NCBI GenBank assembly: GCA_017520425.1
Contig: JAFXFO010000028.1
Location: 25,780-89,779 of the forward strand
Direction of reading: 5' to 3'
From: Lachnospiraceae bacterium
Lineage (GTDB): Bacteria > Bacillota > Clostridia > Lachnospirales > Lachnospiraceae
Length of the DNA: 64,000 nt
Below the pieces are notes generated by a model. That model worked only from the letters and a program-made list of their open reading frames with translations. It was not told the DNA's origin and did no database searches. Below, piece by piece: positions 37,169 to 45,758 of this stretch (position 1 is the stretch's first letter; the number at the start of each line of letters is the position of its first letter). Made by a program: the position numbers and the translations under genes.

Positions 37169-38827
37169 ATGCAAAATTTGCCGGAAAGAACAGTATTTGC
37201 AGACGGAAGTAAAATATGGGAGAAGGAATTTGAAAAGTTCCGAGTGAAGGTTTATGTGCCCACTTCGGAATTGATGTCGGATATTATCAATTATGGATTT
37301 CTGGCACCCTATCTATTGGTATTTGAAACGGAGGAAAGGAGTCTTCAGGAGGCAAAGGATTATGCAGATAGCACCGGTTTGGCACAGATTGCTTCTGATT
37401 TCGCCTCAAGTGTGGTATTTATTTACCCTACCAATGAAGGTGGCTGGGAAAAGGCACCTGCAGATATTTTCGAAGCAGTGATTTCACAGTCCAAAATCAG
37501 CCAGTATTATGAGGACGGTGCGGCTAAGATGTGGGACCGTTTCAATAAGTGCTGGGGAGAGTATTTTATCCGTGGTGCGATTTTAAGAACCTGTTTATAT
37601 GGTAGCGGAGTTACAGCAGATTACATAGCAAAGAACTATCTGAAGACCGTGGAAGGAGACGGTTTATTCGGCAAAGGGGACATCACTCCCGTGACCTGTG
37701 TATTGGAAAATCTGTCCGTGCTGCCGGATTTGCAAAGAAAAGATATTCCGGTGATTTCCGTGGGTAACAGTAGTGAGATAAATGCTGTTTTTGCAGAGGG
37801 ATGTGACCATCTGTTAATCAAGGATAAGGCAGAATATGTAGAAGATTATTATGCGTTTACCAAAAACTATAAGCGTATGGTGGGCAATCTGGAGATAGAG
37901 CCTGATTTTGAAGGAATGGGTGTGGCTATGGAACCCGGTGTTTGTACCGTACAGACTGCTGCTGATAATAAAGGTGACGATGCGGGTACCACAGAACATC
38001 AGGTGGGTTATATGGCTTACTACAATAAAGCAAGCATGGATGGCAGTAAGAAGCTTCCTTTGGTACTTTGTTTCCATGGCGGCGGTGATTCTACCTTCTT
38101 TATGAGTAGTGTTTCCGGTTGGTCAAGGATTGCTGCTAAATACGATTTTCTGCTGGTTTGTATCGAAAATCATCTGAATAGTACCGCTACGGAGATGATG
38201 GAGCTGATTGTACATTTAGAAGAAAAATATCATATCGACAGTGAGAAGATTTACTCCACCGGCTTCTCTATGGGTGGTTGTAAATCCTGGGATATGTACC
38301 AGGAATACCCGTTGGTGTTTGCGGCAGTGGCACCTATGGATGCTACCTTTGATGTGGGCTGCAATTCTTATGGCAGTGAAGTGCCCGGTTACAATCAGGA
38401 TAAGATTGTACCTGTGTTCTATACCGGCGGAGAGATTACTCCTTTACCGGAGCTTCCCTTCCAGGCACAGAAGTGTGTGGACCGAATGGGTTATGTCATG
38501 AAGATTAATCAGACAAAGACCAAGTATGATGTGGACTATGAGAAGCAGGAAGATTGGAAGAATCCGATCTGGGGTATTGACGGTGATGTGGTTTGCAAAA
38601 TTGATGACCCGGTACGAGGCAGTGTATTAACCCTGAACCTTTTTGAGAGTGAAGGAGAGAAATGTTACTGCGTATTCGGAAGCATAAGTGGTCAGGGTCA
38701 TGAAGTAAGACATCATACCTGTGAGCATGCATGGTTGTTTATGAATCAGTTCAGAAGATTGGCGGACGGTACTTTGCTGGGAGGAGATTTCAAGGTTATT
38801 GAGAAAATGTATAAAGATTTAGAATAG
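37169..38827 (+). CDS. Alpha/beta hydrolase-fold esterase with N-terminal extra domain
   Basis: A 552-residue cytoplasmic protein without signal peptide. Residues ~1-235 look like a divergent, non-catalytic alpha/beta domain. The second part (~260-550) is a PHB-depolymerase/feruloyl-esterase-like hydrolase: the oxyanion strand L-P-L-V-L-C-F-H-G-G-G-D, the nucleophile elbow G-F-S-M-G-G-C-K, and a late G-H-E-V-R-H-H-T-C-E-H-A with the likely catalytic His. Substrate unknown; an acetyl or feruloyl ester released from plant or host glycans is a reasonable guess. AGAGAGG lies before the ATG. The HD-GYP gene starts 19 nt downstream. Confidence 0.78.
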   Translation: MQNLPERTVFADGSKIWEKEFEKFRVKVYVPTSELMSDIINYGFLAPYLLVFETEERSLQEAKDYADSTGLAQIASDFASSVVFIYPTNEGGWEKAPADIFEAVISQSKISQYYEDGAAKMWDRFNKCWGEYFIRGAILRTCLYGSGVTADYIAKNYLKTVEGDGLFGKGDITPVTCVLENLSVLPDLQRKDIPVISVGNSSEINAVFAEGCDHLLIKDKAEYVEDYYAFTKNYKRMVGNLEIEPDFEGMGVAMEPGVCTVQTAADNKGDDAGTTEHQVGYMAYYNKASMDGSKKLPLVLCFHGGGDSTFFMSSVSGWSRIAAKYDFLLVCIENHLNSTATEMMELIVHLEEKYHIDSEKIYSTGFSMGGCKSWDMYQEYPLVFAAVAPMDATFDVGCNSYGSEVPGYNQDKIVPVFYTGGEITPLPELPFQAQKCVDRMGYVMKINQTKTKYDVDYEKQEDWKNPIWGIDGDVVCKIDDPVRGSVLTLNLFESEGEKCYCVFGSISGQGHEVRHHTCEHAWLFMNQFRRLADGTLLGGDFKVIEKMYKDLE

Positions 38828-38846
38828 AAACTTAATGGGGTAGAAT

Positions 38847-40031
38847 ATGGATTTTTCTGAGAATATATTAAAAGAATATCGTATTAAAGCGGATAAACAG
38901 TTAACACACACCTGTAGAATGATGATGCTGTGGTATTGTCTTGTGCTGTTTTTGGATTATATCAATGTATTTATTCTGGATAAAAAGATTATGTTGATTT
39001 GGTCCATTATCTCATGGATTGTGTTTTTTATCCCTACCTTGTATTGTAATATTCTGAAGCGTCGTGTGACTGTCGTGGCCAGATATGTCTATTTAACAGT
39101 ATTGGTAGTACATGCCGGGATACAGGTGGCGTTTTTGACGTACCATACAATTATAATGTTATTATTTCCATTGGTAGTATCCTGTCTGTATAACAAAAAG
39201 TGCTATGTAAAGTATACGGTAATACTCAGTATCCCCATGATATGGGTGGGACATATTCTGTCGAAGTTTTGGTGTATTGTACCCAACGAACCGCTATACA
39301 CCATGCGTCAGATCCTCTTGCACGGAGCGTTGCCCAGAACCATAGAGTTTGTGGCTATAGTAGTGATTTGCAGATATATTTCTGCCCGGATTGAGGAATT
39401 ATTAGATACATTGGGCGATAAGAATAATGAGCTATATGAGGATCAGGAGAAGCTGATATTGGCACTTTCCCAGATTATTGAAAACAAATCGGAAGATACC
39501 GGTCAGCATGTAAAGCGTGTGTCGGAGTATACGCAGGTGCTTTGTAACAGCTTAAATTATTCCGAAGAAGACAGTTGGAAGATTAGTCTGGCGGCCATGC
39601 TTCATGATGTTGGTAAAATCATGATTCCCGAAAGTATTTTGGAAAAGCCGGGTAAATTAACCCCGGAAGAATTTGCTATTGTGAAGAAGCATACAGATTA
39701 TGGTCGACAGATGCTGGAGACCACGCCGGGAGAGCTGTTCAATATTTCTACCGATATAGCTTACCAGCACCATGAACGTTGGGATGGAAACGGTTATATG
39801 GGTATGAAGGGTGAGGATATTCAGAATTACGCCTGTTGCGTGGCTTTGGCTGATGTATTTGACGCGTTGGTAAGCAAACGTGCATACAAAAATGCCTGGA
39901 CACCTCAGGAAGCTTATGATGAGATAGTATCTCAAAGAGGAAAACAGTTTGCACCCCATGTAGTGGATGCCTTTGTAGAAAATTTTGATAAGTTTGTGGA
40001 GATTATGAAAGCTTATCCTGATGAGAAATAG
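38847..40031 (+). CDS. Membrane HD-GYP domain protein (c-di-GMP phosphodiesterase family)
   Basis: A 394-residue protein: about six transmembrane helices in residues 25-180, a short coiled coil, then an HD-GYP domain. The metal-binding HD is in M-L-H-D-V-G-K-I (251-258); the later motif is H-H-E-R-W-D-G-N-G-Y-M-G (306-317), so the third GYP residue is Met instead of Pro. HD-GYP enzymes hydrolyse c-di-GMP to GMP or pGpG. The GYM variant may alter partner or substrate recognition. It is probably co-transcribed with the esterase. Confidence 0.88.
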   Translation: MDFSENILKEYRIKADKQLTHTCRMMMLWYCLVLFLDYINVFILDKKIMLIWSIISWIVFFIPTLYCNILKRRVTVVARYVYLTVLVVHAGIQVAFLTYHTIIMLLFPLVVSCLYNKKCYVKYTVILSIPMIWVGHILSKFWCIVPNEPLYTMRQILLHGALPRTIEFVAIVVICRYISARIEELLDTLGDKNNELYEDQEKLILALSQIIENKSEDTGQHVKRVSEYTQVLCNSLNYSEEDSWKISLAAMLHDVGKIMIPESILEKPGKLTPEEFAIVKKHTDYGRQMLETTPGELFNISTDIAYQHHERWDGNGYMGMKGEDIQNYACCVALADVFDALVSKRAYKNAWTPQEAYDEIVSQRGKQFAPHVVDAFVENFDKFVEIMKAYPDEK

Positions 40032-40046
40032 TATTATATAGAGATT

Positions 40047-40079
40047 GTGCCCGATGAGTAAACTCACCGGGCACGTCTT
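40047..40079 (+). terminator. Terminator after the HD-GYP gene
   Basis: Arms GTGCCCG (40047-40053) and CGGGCAC (40068-40074) plus an inner TGAG/CTCA pair are followed by GTCTTTT. Confidence 0.75.
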
Positions 40080-40091
40080 TTATGGAGGTAA

Positions 40092-41828
40092 CTAGCGCAA
40101 AGAACGCATCATCTTAGCTAATTCTTCACGTGCTTCATCATCGGCAGTACCGTTCTTTACCAAACGGTATGCGCTATCCAAAGTAGCATCTCCCATATAC
40201 TGGCTGTTGTTGATGATCATGGTAAGCTCCACAACACCTGCAACAAAGGATAAGTCTTCGGAAAGATTGTAGGAAATTTTTGCAGGAGCAATGATATCAA
40301 AGTTTTCTTCCACACTTCTTCTGCCGTCGGGCTCCTTGTAACGGATGGAAAGGGTTAATAATTCGTTGCTTAAAGCAGCATCGGTCAATTCACGGTCGGT
40401 CTGGTATTTCAGATCGCTTCCGGTGTTGCCGTCTTTATTGCGAACCAATTCATACACTACGGTTACAGTCTGGCCGGCACCGGTTTCGCCGCCGTCCTTG
40501 GTATCATCTTCAAAATCCTCAGCTGCCATGGTACGGTTTTCATAGCCAATCAAACGATATTCAGATACTTTCGTAGGGTTAAATTCTACCTGAAGTTTTA
40601 CATCCTTTGCTACGGTTACGGTGGTCTGCTTCAGTTGGTCTACCAATACTCTTTCTGCCTCTTCGATGCAATCGATATAGTGGTAGTTACCATTGCCGCA
40701 GTCTGCCAGGGATTCCATATTGGCATCGGAGTAATTGCCGGTACCATAGCCCAGTACAGTTAAGAATACGCCGCTTTCTTTCTTTTCGCTGATAAGCTCA
40801 GTGAGACCGCCGGTACTGGTAATACCAAGGTTCATATCACCGTCGGATGCGATGATGACACGGTTGTTACCACCTTCCATGAAGTTTTCATCTGCCAATT
40901 CATAGGCAGCAGTAATACCGCCGCTACCGTTTGTGCCGCCTCCAAACTGAATGGAGTCCAAAGCCTTACAAATTTTGCGGTAGTTGTCGCCGTCACAGCT
41001 GTCCAGAACTACTCTGGAAGAGCCGGAATATGTGACGATGGATACTCTGTCATCTTCGGTTAAGGTTTCCGCTAAAAGTTTAAAGGAACGAATGGCTAAT
41101 GCACCCTTGTCATTGGAACTCATGGAGCCTGAGGAATCGATGAGGAATACGAAATTATTGCCCACATATTCCAGGTCCACATCCTTTGCCTTTACGGTCA
41201 TCATGAGAAGATCATTGTCTTCATTCCAAGGACATACGCCGGTTTCATAAGAAACTGCAAAGCGCTTGTTATCGCGGGTTTCCTTAACTTCATAATTAAA
41301 GTAGTTGATCATTTCTTCCGCACGGATGGCTCCTGAAGGAATCTGTGATAAAGAGTAGTTGTCGTTAATCATACGACGGAAGTTGGTGTAGGAGCCGGTA
41401 TCCACATCTGCTGCAAAGGTGGATAAAGGAGAAGTGGCTACTTTGAGGAAGCTGTTTTCTTTAATATAATTGTATTCCTCGGTGTTGAAGTCCGGTTCGT
41501 AGTATTCAGCTTCATTGGTATAGGCGAGGTCTGCGGATGATGAACCAACTGCCATGTCAGCGGCCACGGATTCCATAGATTCGGATACATAATAGCTAGG
41601 GGCATCATTGGTTTCAGCTTCGGTATAGAAGTAACCGCCGTCGACTTCTGCAGGTGCAGAGTCAGTTTTGCTACCCCCTGCTAGGTTTTGTAAAAAGGAA
41701 CCTGAGTTGGTTGATTTGGATGAGCCACCGCTGGCGTCAGCAGCCGTCTTTTCAGCAGCACCACAAGCGGTTAATGAAAAACTAAGTCCTACGATACAAA
41801 TAAGTGCGATAAATTTCTTTCTTAACAT
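40092..41828 (-). CDS. VWA-domain lipoprotein (YfbK-like)
   Basis: A 578-residue lipoprotein: signal with lipobox L-T-A-C (Cys22), a low-complexity Ser/Gly linker, an N-terminal YfbK-type region with F-A-A-D-V-D-T-G-S-Y, a von Willebrand A domain with a complete MIDAS start F-L-I-D-S-S-G-S-M-S (Asp231), and a C-terminal DUF3520-like domain. Such proteins bind metal-dependent partners at the cell surface. GGGGAGG lies before the ATG. It is divergent from the ECF sigma gene, with 156 nt between the starts. Confidence 0.9.
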   Translation of the reverse strand: MLRKKFIALICIVGLSFSLTACGAAEKTAADASGGSSKSTNSGSFLQNLAGGSKTDSAPAEVDGGYFYTEAETNDAPSYYVSESMESVAADMAVGSSSADLAYTNEAEYYEPDFNTEEYNYIKENSFLKVATSPLSTFAADVDTGSYTNFRRMINDNYSLSQIPSGAIRAEEMINYFNYEVKETRDNKRFAVSYETGVCPWNEDNDLLMMTVKAKDVDLEYVGNNFVFLIDSSGSMSSNDKGALAIRSFKLLAETLTEDDRVSIVTYSGSSRVVLDSCDGDNYRKICKALDSIQFGGGTNGSGGITAAYELADENFMEGGNNRVIIASDGDMNLGITSTGGLTELISEKKESGVFLTVLGYGTGNYSDANMESLADCGNGNYHYIDCIEEAERVLVDQLKQTTVTVAKDVKLQVEFNPTKVSEYRLIGYENRTMAAEDFEDDTKDGGETGAGQTVTVVYELVRNKDGNTGSDLKYQTDRELTDAALSNELLTLSIRYKEPDGRRSVEENFDIIAPAKISYNLSEDLSFVAGVVELTMIINNSQYMGDATLDSAYRLVKNGTADDEAREELAKMMRSLR

Positions 41829-41890
41829 AATTAATTCCTCCCCGTTTTCAAAACGTTTTTTGGTTGCTTACCTATACAGACAGAAGACTT

Positions 41891-41919
41891 TTGCATTTGG
41901 TTACAGATTTTGGTAAAAT
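41891..41919 (+). promoter_or_regulatory. Possible promoter of the ECF sigma operon
   Basis: TTGCAT (41891-41896), a 17-nt spacer and TAAAAT (41914-41919) match a housekeeping promoter. Both divergent genes also have the 10-mer TATAGGTAAG in their leaders (41959-41968 plus strand; 41867-41876 minus strand). Confidence 0.45.
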
Positions 41920-41984
41920 TTTTGTAAGTATGAGATATTTCGAGAAAATTCCGTAGTATATAGGTAAGGAAGGAGGGGAAAGGG

Positions 41985-42542
41985 ATGGAAGATGAAAGAA
42001 TTATTCAGTTATTTTTCGAACGAAGCGAGAGTGCCATTAAGGAGTTGAATCAAAAGTATGGGGCTTTTTGTACAAAAGTGGCACGCAACATATTAAATAA
42101 CCACCAGGATGCCGAGGAATGTGTGAACGATGCTTATCTGGGTGCCTGGAACAATATTCCGCCTGAAAGGCCCAATCCCTTGCGTACTTATATTTGCAGG
42201 ATAGTGAGAAATCTGGCTACAAAAAAGTATTATGCCAATCGCGCAAAGAAAAGGGACAGCTCTTATGATGTGGCTTTGGAGGAGCTGGAAAGCTGTATTC
42301 CGGCGGCTGGTTCTGTGGAAGAATTGTGGAATGCAAAAGAGGTGGCACGCAGTATTGATGACTTTCTGGAGCATTTGGATAGGGAGAATCGCATTCTTTT
42401 TGTGCGTCGGTACTGGTATGGAGAGTCTGTATCGGATCTGGCAAGGCTCTTTCAAATAAGCAATCATAATGTGACGGTACGTTTATCGCGAATTCGTGAG
42501 AAGCTGAAAGTGCATCTGCAGAAGGAAGGGATATGGGTATGA
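41985..42542 (+). CDS. ECF-type RNA polymerase sigma factor
   Basis: A 185-residue sigma-70 family protein with region 2 (A-F-C-T-K-V-A-R-N-I-L-N-N-H-Q-D-A-E-E-C-V-N-D-A-Y, near 26-50) and region 4 (Y-W-Y-G-E-S-V-S-D-L-A-R-L-F-Q-I-S, then V-T-V-R-L-S-R-I-R-E-K-L) and no regions 1 or 3. The downstream gene overlaps its 3' end and encodes a single-pass membrane protein, the usual arrangement for a sigma/anti-sigma pair. The regulon is unknown; the divergent VWA lipoprotein is a candidate target. Confidence 0.92.
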   Translation: MEDERIIQLFFERSESAIKELNQKYGAFCTKVARNILNNHQDAEECVNDAYLGAWNNIPPERPNPLRTYICRIVRNLATKKYYANRAKKRDSSYDVALEELESCIPAAGSVEELWNAKEVARSIDDFLEHLDRENRILFVRRYWYGESVSDLARLFQISNHNVTVRLSRIREKLKVHLQKEGIWV

Positions 42543-43747
42543 GAAAAGAGAAGATATCAGAAGTTTTAGGATATATGGATGACAAATTGGTAGAGGAGGC
42601 CGGAGATTTTGCCGGACTAGAAAAAACAAAAAAACAAAAAAAGTGGCATAGTTTGTTTATCCCGGGGCTTTGTGCCTGTGCCGTGCTTATAGCGGCTATC
42701 CTGTGGCTGCCGGGACTGCTTGGGATAGGTAGCCGACAGGTGGATATTGGCGGTATCACCAGAGAATATAAGAAAATGAGTGTGAGTTCAGGGGAAACGG
42801 CTATTATTTGGCCGTGGGAATACCAGACCATTACGGAGCAGTATGGTACTCTTACTATGGAAGGGACAGAGTATCGCATCCGCGGAATGGGCATTTCTGA
42901 GGAACTTCTGGGTGGGGAACTGGGAAGTTATCCGGCCAGAGGGTATGACCATTATACAGAGCAGGAATATACAAAGGAGTTTGAGGTGAGAACCATACGC
43001 GGAATAGCGGATGAGCAGCTGGTGGCGGTAAATATGGAGGGCGAATTCTATGTATTTGCCAGGGATGGGTATGTACCTCCCGTTACTTTCGGTGAACTGC
43101 TGGAAATCTATCATTTGCAGGATAACTTACCATTGTTAAACTTCACCCTTTATGAGGGAAATGATTCTAAAGGATATTTTACATTGGAAGAGGATAGTGA
43201 GATTTGGAAGGTGCTTTCTGAGTGCACGGATGCTCCTTTTATCGAGGATGACGGGTTCAACAGAATGGATCGAAATCATCTAAGCTTTACAGCCACATCG
43301 GATGCTTTAGGTGTTTATAAACGCGTAGTTTATATTACGGAAGATGGCTATTTTGTTACCAATGTATTTGACTACAGCTACAAATATTACATCGGAGAAG
43401 AAGCGGCTACACGTATCATGGACTATGCCGCAACCCATGCTATCAAAGGGCTGCAGGAAGCCTACGCCCAAAATCTGGCAGGGAGCATAGAAGAGATTAC
43501 CGAAGAATACCTACTGATAAATGACGGAGTACTGTGCAAGAATCCGGAAGATGGTATGGTATTTCGATTATCCATGGAGGATATCCGGGTGCGCCGTTTT
43601 GTGGAAGTGATTACGCCCAAGGTAGGAGATGCCGTAAGTGTGCAGTTTATGGGTACAGTAAATATAGAAAAAGGAAATCTGATAGACCGGATATATGATA
43701 TCAGCAGGGCACATATTTCGGATGGTGATGTCTGGGTGGAAGAGTAA
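42533..43747 (+). CDS. Probable membrane anti-sigma partner
   Basis: A 404-residue protein. The first ~40 residues are cytoplasmic and charged (S-E-V-L-G-Y-M-D-D-K-L-V-E-E-A), a transmembrane helix spans ~43-65, and the rest is extracytoplasmic with no recognised domain. Overlap with the ECF gene by 10 nt and topology suggest it holds the sigma factor at the membrane. AAGGA lies 6 nt before ATG 42533; ATG 42539 is an alternative. No classical anti-sigma zinc motif is present, so the role rests on context. Confidence 0.75.
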   Translation: MGMRKEKISEVLGYMDDKLVEEAGDFAGLEKTKKQKKWHSLFIPGLCACAVLIAAILWLPGLLGIGSRQVDIGGITREYKKMSVSSGETAIIWPWEYQTITEQYGTLTMEGTEYRIRGMGISEELLGGELGSYPARGYDHYTEQEYTKEFEVRTIRGIADEQLVAVNMEGEFYVFARDGYVPPVTFGELLEIYHLQDNLPLLNFTLYEGNDSKGYFTLEEDSEIWKVLSECTDAPFIEDDGFNRMDRNHLSFTATSDALGVYKRVVYITEDGYFVTNVFDYSYKYYIGEEAATRIMDYAATHAIKGLQEAYAQNLAGSIEEITEEYLLINDGVLCKNPEDGMVFRLSMEDIRVRRFVEVITPKVGDAVSVQFMGTVNIEKGNLIDRIYDISRAHISDGDVWVEE

Positions 43748-43774
43748 TATTAATGTATATATATGAATGGGAAT

Positions 43775-43805
43775 GGGAGAGTGAAAGATACACTCTCCCT
43801 TGTTG
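43775..43805 (+). terminator. Terminator of the sigma/anti-sigma operon
   Basis: Arms GGGAGAGTG (43775-43783) and CACTCTCCC (43791-43799) pair perfectly, followed by TTGTTG. The tail is also the -35 of the next promoter. Confidence 0.75.
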
Positions 43806-43828
43806 TATTGAGGATAATGTGTTATAAT
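43800..43828 (+). promoter_or_regulatory. Promoter of the membrane diguanylate cyclase
   Basis: TTGTTG (43800-43805), 17 nt, and a perfect TATAAT (43823-43828). It overlaps the preceding terminator tail, an economical arrangement. Confidence 0.65.
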
Positions 43829-43852
43829 AGAAATGCTATGGGGAGGCTTGAA

Positions 43853-44941
43853 ATGGACAAAAGAAGCTTGAAGGATTTTTCGAAAGAAGAACGCAGAGAT
43901 TTTTATCAATATAAATATGAGTACTATGCCGTGTTTATGGTACGTTTGATTACGGTTTCGGTTATAGCATATTTGTTCTTTTTTGTGACAGATTGCTTGA
44001 TTGTAGGGCGATTTAATCATGAAACGCTATTGAGCCGAATTATTATTGTGTTGCCGTTTTCGGTATATTTATGGCTTTCTAAGAATGTAAAAGACTATAG
44101 GGTGATGGTCCCCATCACCTATTTAATGATTCATATGATTATCTGGTGTACGGATTGGGCGACCTATTTATTACCGGATCGAAAATTTGCAATGGCCGGT
44201 ATGATCGTGATGAATCTGATTTTCGTATGTGCAGGATTTGGTTCTCCGCTTTGGGGCAGTATTATAGGACATGCGTTTGTGTTGGTAGATATCGGAGTTG
44301 CAGATTTGTTCATTCATTATGATGATTTGACGATGATGTACTTATTTAATCTTCCTTGCGTTGTTGCAGTTTGTGCCATGCATAAGATGATGCAAAGGGT
44401 CCATGTGGAACAGTATATTGTAAGGAAGCAACTGGAGAATTTGGTAGTACAGGACCAGCTTACCAAGGTCAATAATCGAAATAAGCTGAAAGAGCTTAGT
44501 AATATCCGAGGGGAATTGGTTGCATTTTCGGATATTCCTCTAAGTATGTTGTTACTTGATATTGATTATTTCAAGCAAGTAAATGATGAGTACGGACACG
44601 AAGCAGGAGATGTAGTATTGGTACATCTGGCAAAGGTGTTGAAGGAGACATTGCGTATAACGGATTATGTGATTCGTTGGGGTGGTGAAGAATTTTTGAT
44701 TATTTTGCCCGGATGTGTGGTTGAACAGGCTGAAGTGCTGGCAGAAAAGATTCGCAAAAAGGTAGAGGAAAGCGATAGCGGAATCTGTCCTATCACAATT
44801 TCCGTGGGTGTTGCCCAACATGAACCGGGAGATTATCATATTACCATTAAGAACGCGGATGAAGCCCTATACACGGCAAAGAGAAACGGTAGAAATCAAG
44901 TGGCGGTATATAAGAAAATGAATGTTCAGGCAATTTCATAA
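43853..44941 (+). CDS. Membrane diguanylate cyclase (GGDEF)
   Basis: A 362-residue protein with about six transmembrane helices (residues 28-178), then a GGDEF domain. The active site reads R-W-G-G-E-E-F (275-281), and the metal-binding D-I-D-Y-F-K-Q-V-N-D segment is intact, so it should make c-di-GMP. No RxxD inhibitory site is seen just before GGEEF. ATG 43853 is chosen for the GGGGAGG just upstream. Confidence 0.92.
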   Translation: MDKRSLKDFSKEERRDFYQYKYEYYAVFMVRLITVSVIAYLFFFVTDCLIVGRFNHETLLSRIIIVLPFSVYLWLSKNVKDYRVMVPITYLMIHMIIWCTDWATYLLPDRKFAMAGMIVMNLIFVCAGFGSPLWGSIIGHAFVLVDIGVADLFIHYDDLTMMYLFNLPCVVAVCAMHKMMQRVHVEQYIVRKQLENLVVQDQLTKVNNRNKLKELSNIRGELVAFSDIPLSMLLLDIDYFKQVNDEYGHEAGDVVLVHLAKVLKETLRITDYVIRWGGEEFLIILPGCVVEQAEVLAEKIRKKVEESDSGICPITISVGVAQHEPGDYHITIKNADEALYTAKRNGRNQVAVYKKMNVQAIS

Positions 44942-45019
44942 GGATATTAAGGTATATAATTCCTTCTTTTACAGATACTAGTTGCAACACTAGAAAATGT
45001 AAACGGAGGAATTTTTTAT

Positions 45020-45565
45020 ATGAAAGCAACAGGTATTGTACGTAGAATAGATGACTTGGGACGGATTGTAATACCTAAGGAAATCCGAAGAACTTTGCAC
45101 ATCAGGGAAAGCGACCCGGTTGAAATCTTCACAGACCGTGAAGGTCAGGTAATCTTAAAGAAATACTCTCCTATCGGCGAGATGACCACCTTTGCAAAAC
45201 AGTATGCAGAAAGTTTAGCTAAAGTATCCGGACATGTGGCACTGATTGCAGACCGGGACCAGTTTATCGCTGTGGCGGGTGGCGGCAAAGCCTTCGCAGG
45301 CAAAGAAGTCAGCAGTCAGCTGGAAGAAAAAATGGATCAGCGTGAAAGTGTATTTGCCTCTAAGGGCGACAGAAATTACATTAATGTTTGTGATGAGGTG
45401 CAGGAAGAATTTCAGCATCAGGCCATCGTCCCCATCATCTGCGAAGGGGATGTCATCGGAGCCGTACTCTTGCTGGAAACCGATCAGAAAGCTCGTATGG
45501 GTGAAGTAGAGCAGAAGCTTCTCCAATCCGCTGCTACCTTCCTTGGCAGACAGATGGAGCAATAA
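45020..45565 (+). CDS. spoVT: Stage V sporulation regulator SpoVT
   Basis: A 181-residue transcription factor: an N-terminal AbrB swapped-hairpin domain (K-A-T-G-I-V-R-R-I-D-D-L-G-R-I-V-I-P-K-E-I-R-R-T) and a C-terminal GAF-like domain (~55-178). In Bacillus it tunes forespore gene expression; its presence supports a spore-forming host. CGGAGGA lies before the ATG. I found no clear sigma-G promoter. A very long hairpin begins 3 nt after the stop. Confidence 0.95.
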   Translation: MKATGIVRRIDDLGRIVIPKEIRRTLHIRESDPVEIFTDREGQVILKKYSPIGEMTTFAKQYAESLAKVSGHVALIADRDQFIAVAGGGKAFAGKEVSSQLEEKMDQRESVFASKGDRNYINVCDEVQEEFQHQAIVPIICEGDVIGAVLLLETDQKARMGEVEQKLLQSAATFLGRQMEQ

Positions 45566-45567
45566 TA

Positions 45568-45751
45568 AACAAAAATCCCCCGGTGCCGGGTGGCATATAT
45601 ATCCTACACGAACCCGCTCTCGCTTCGTGGAATACGTAGCAGTACTAAGCTCGTGACGAAACAAGTTTCGTCAATACCTCGCTAAGGACTGACGTATTCC
45701 AAGAGTTCTTTGTAGGACACATATGCCACCCGGCACCGGGGGATTTTTGTT
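45568..45751. repeat. Long nested hairpin element, copy 1 (also a bidirectional terminator)
   Basis: Outer arms 45568-45598 and 45721-45751 pair perfectly over 31 bp: an A-run, a GC-rich block, then GCATAT. Pairing continues with two mismatches through CCTACA. Further inside are GGAATACGT/ACGTATTCC (45629 and 45692) and an 8-bp GACGAAAC/GTTTCGTC hairpin. The A- and T-runs at the ends can terminate spoVT and, on the other strand, pncB. Bases 45593-45628 share 31 of 36 positions with the complement of 58597-58632. Confidence 0.85.
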
Positions 45752-45758
45752 ATATGAA

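Noticed and set aside
43757-43765. TATATATATG near 43757 as a third copy of the long-hairpin core.
   Set aside because: Only the AT-rich part matches; the TCCTA and ACCCGCT parts are absent and no long stem surrounds it.
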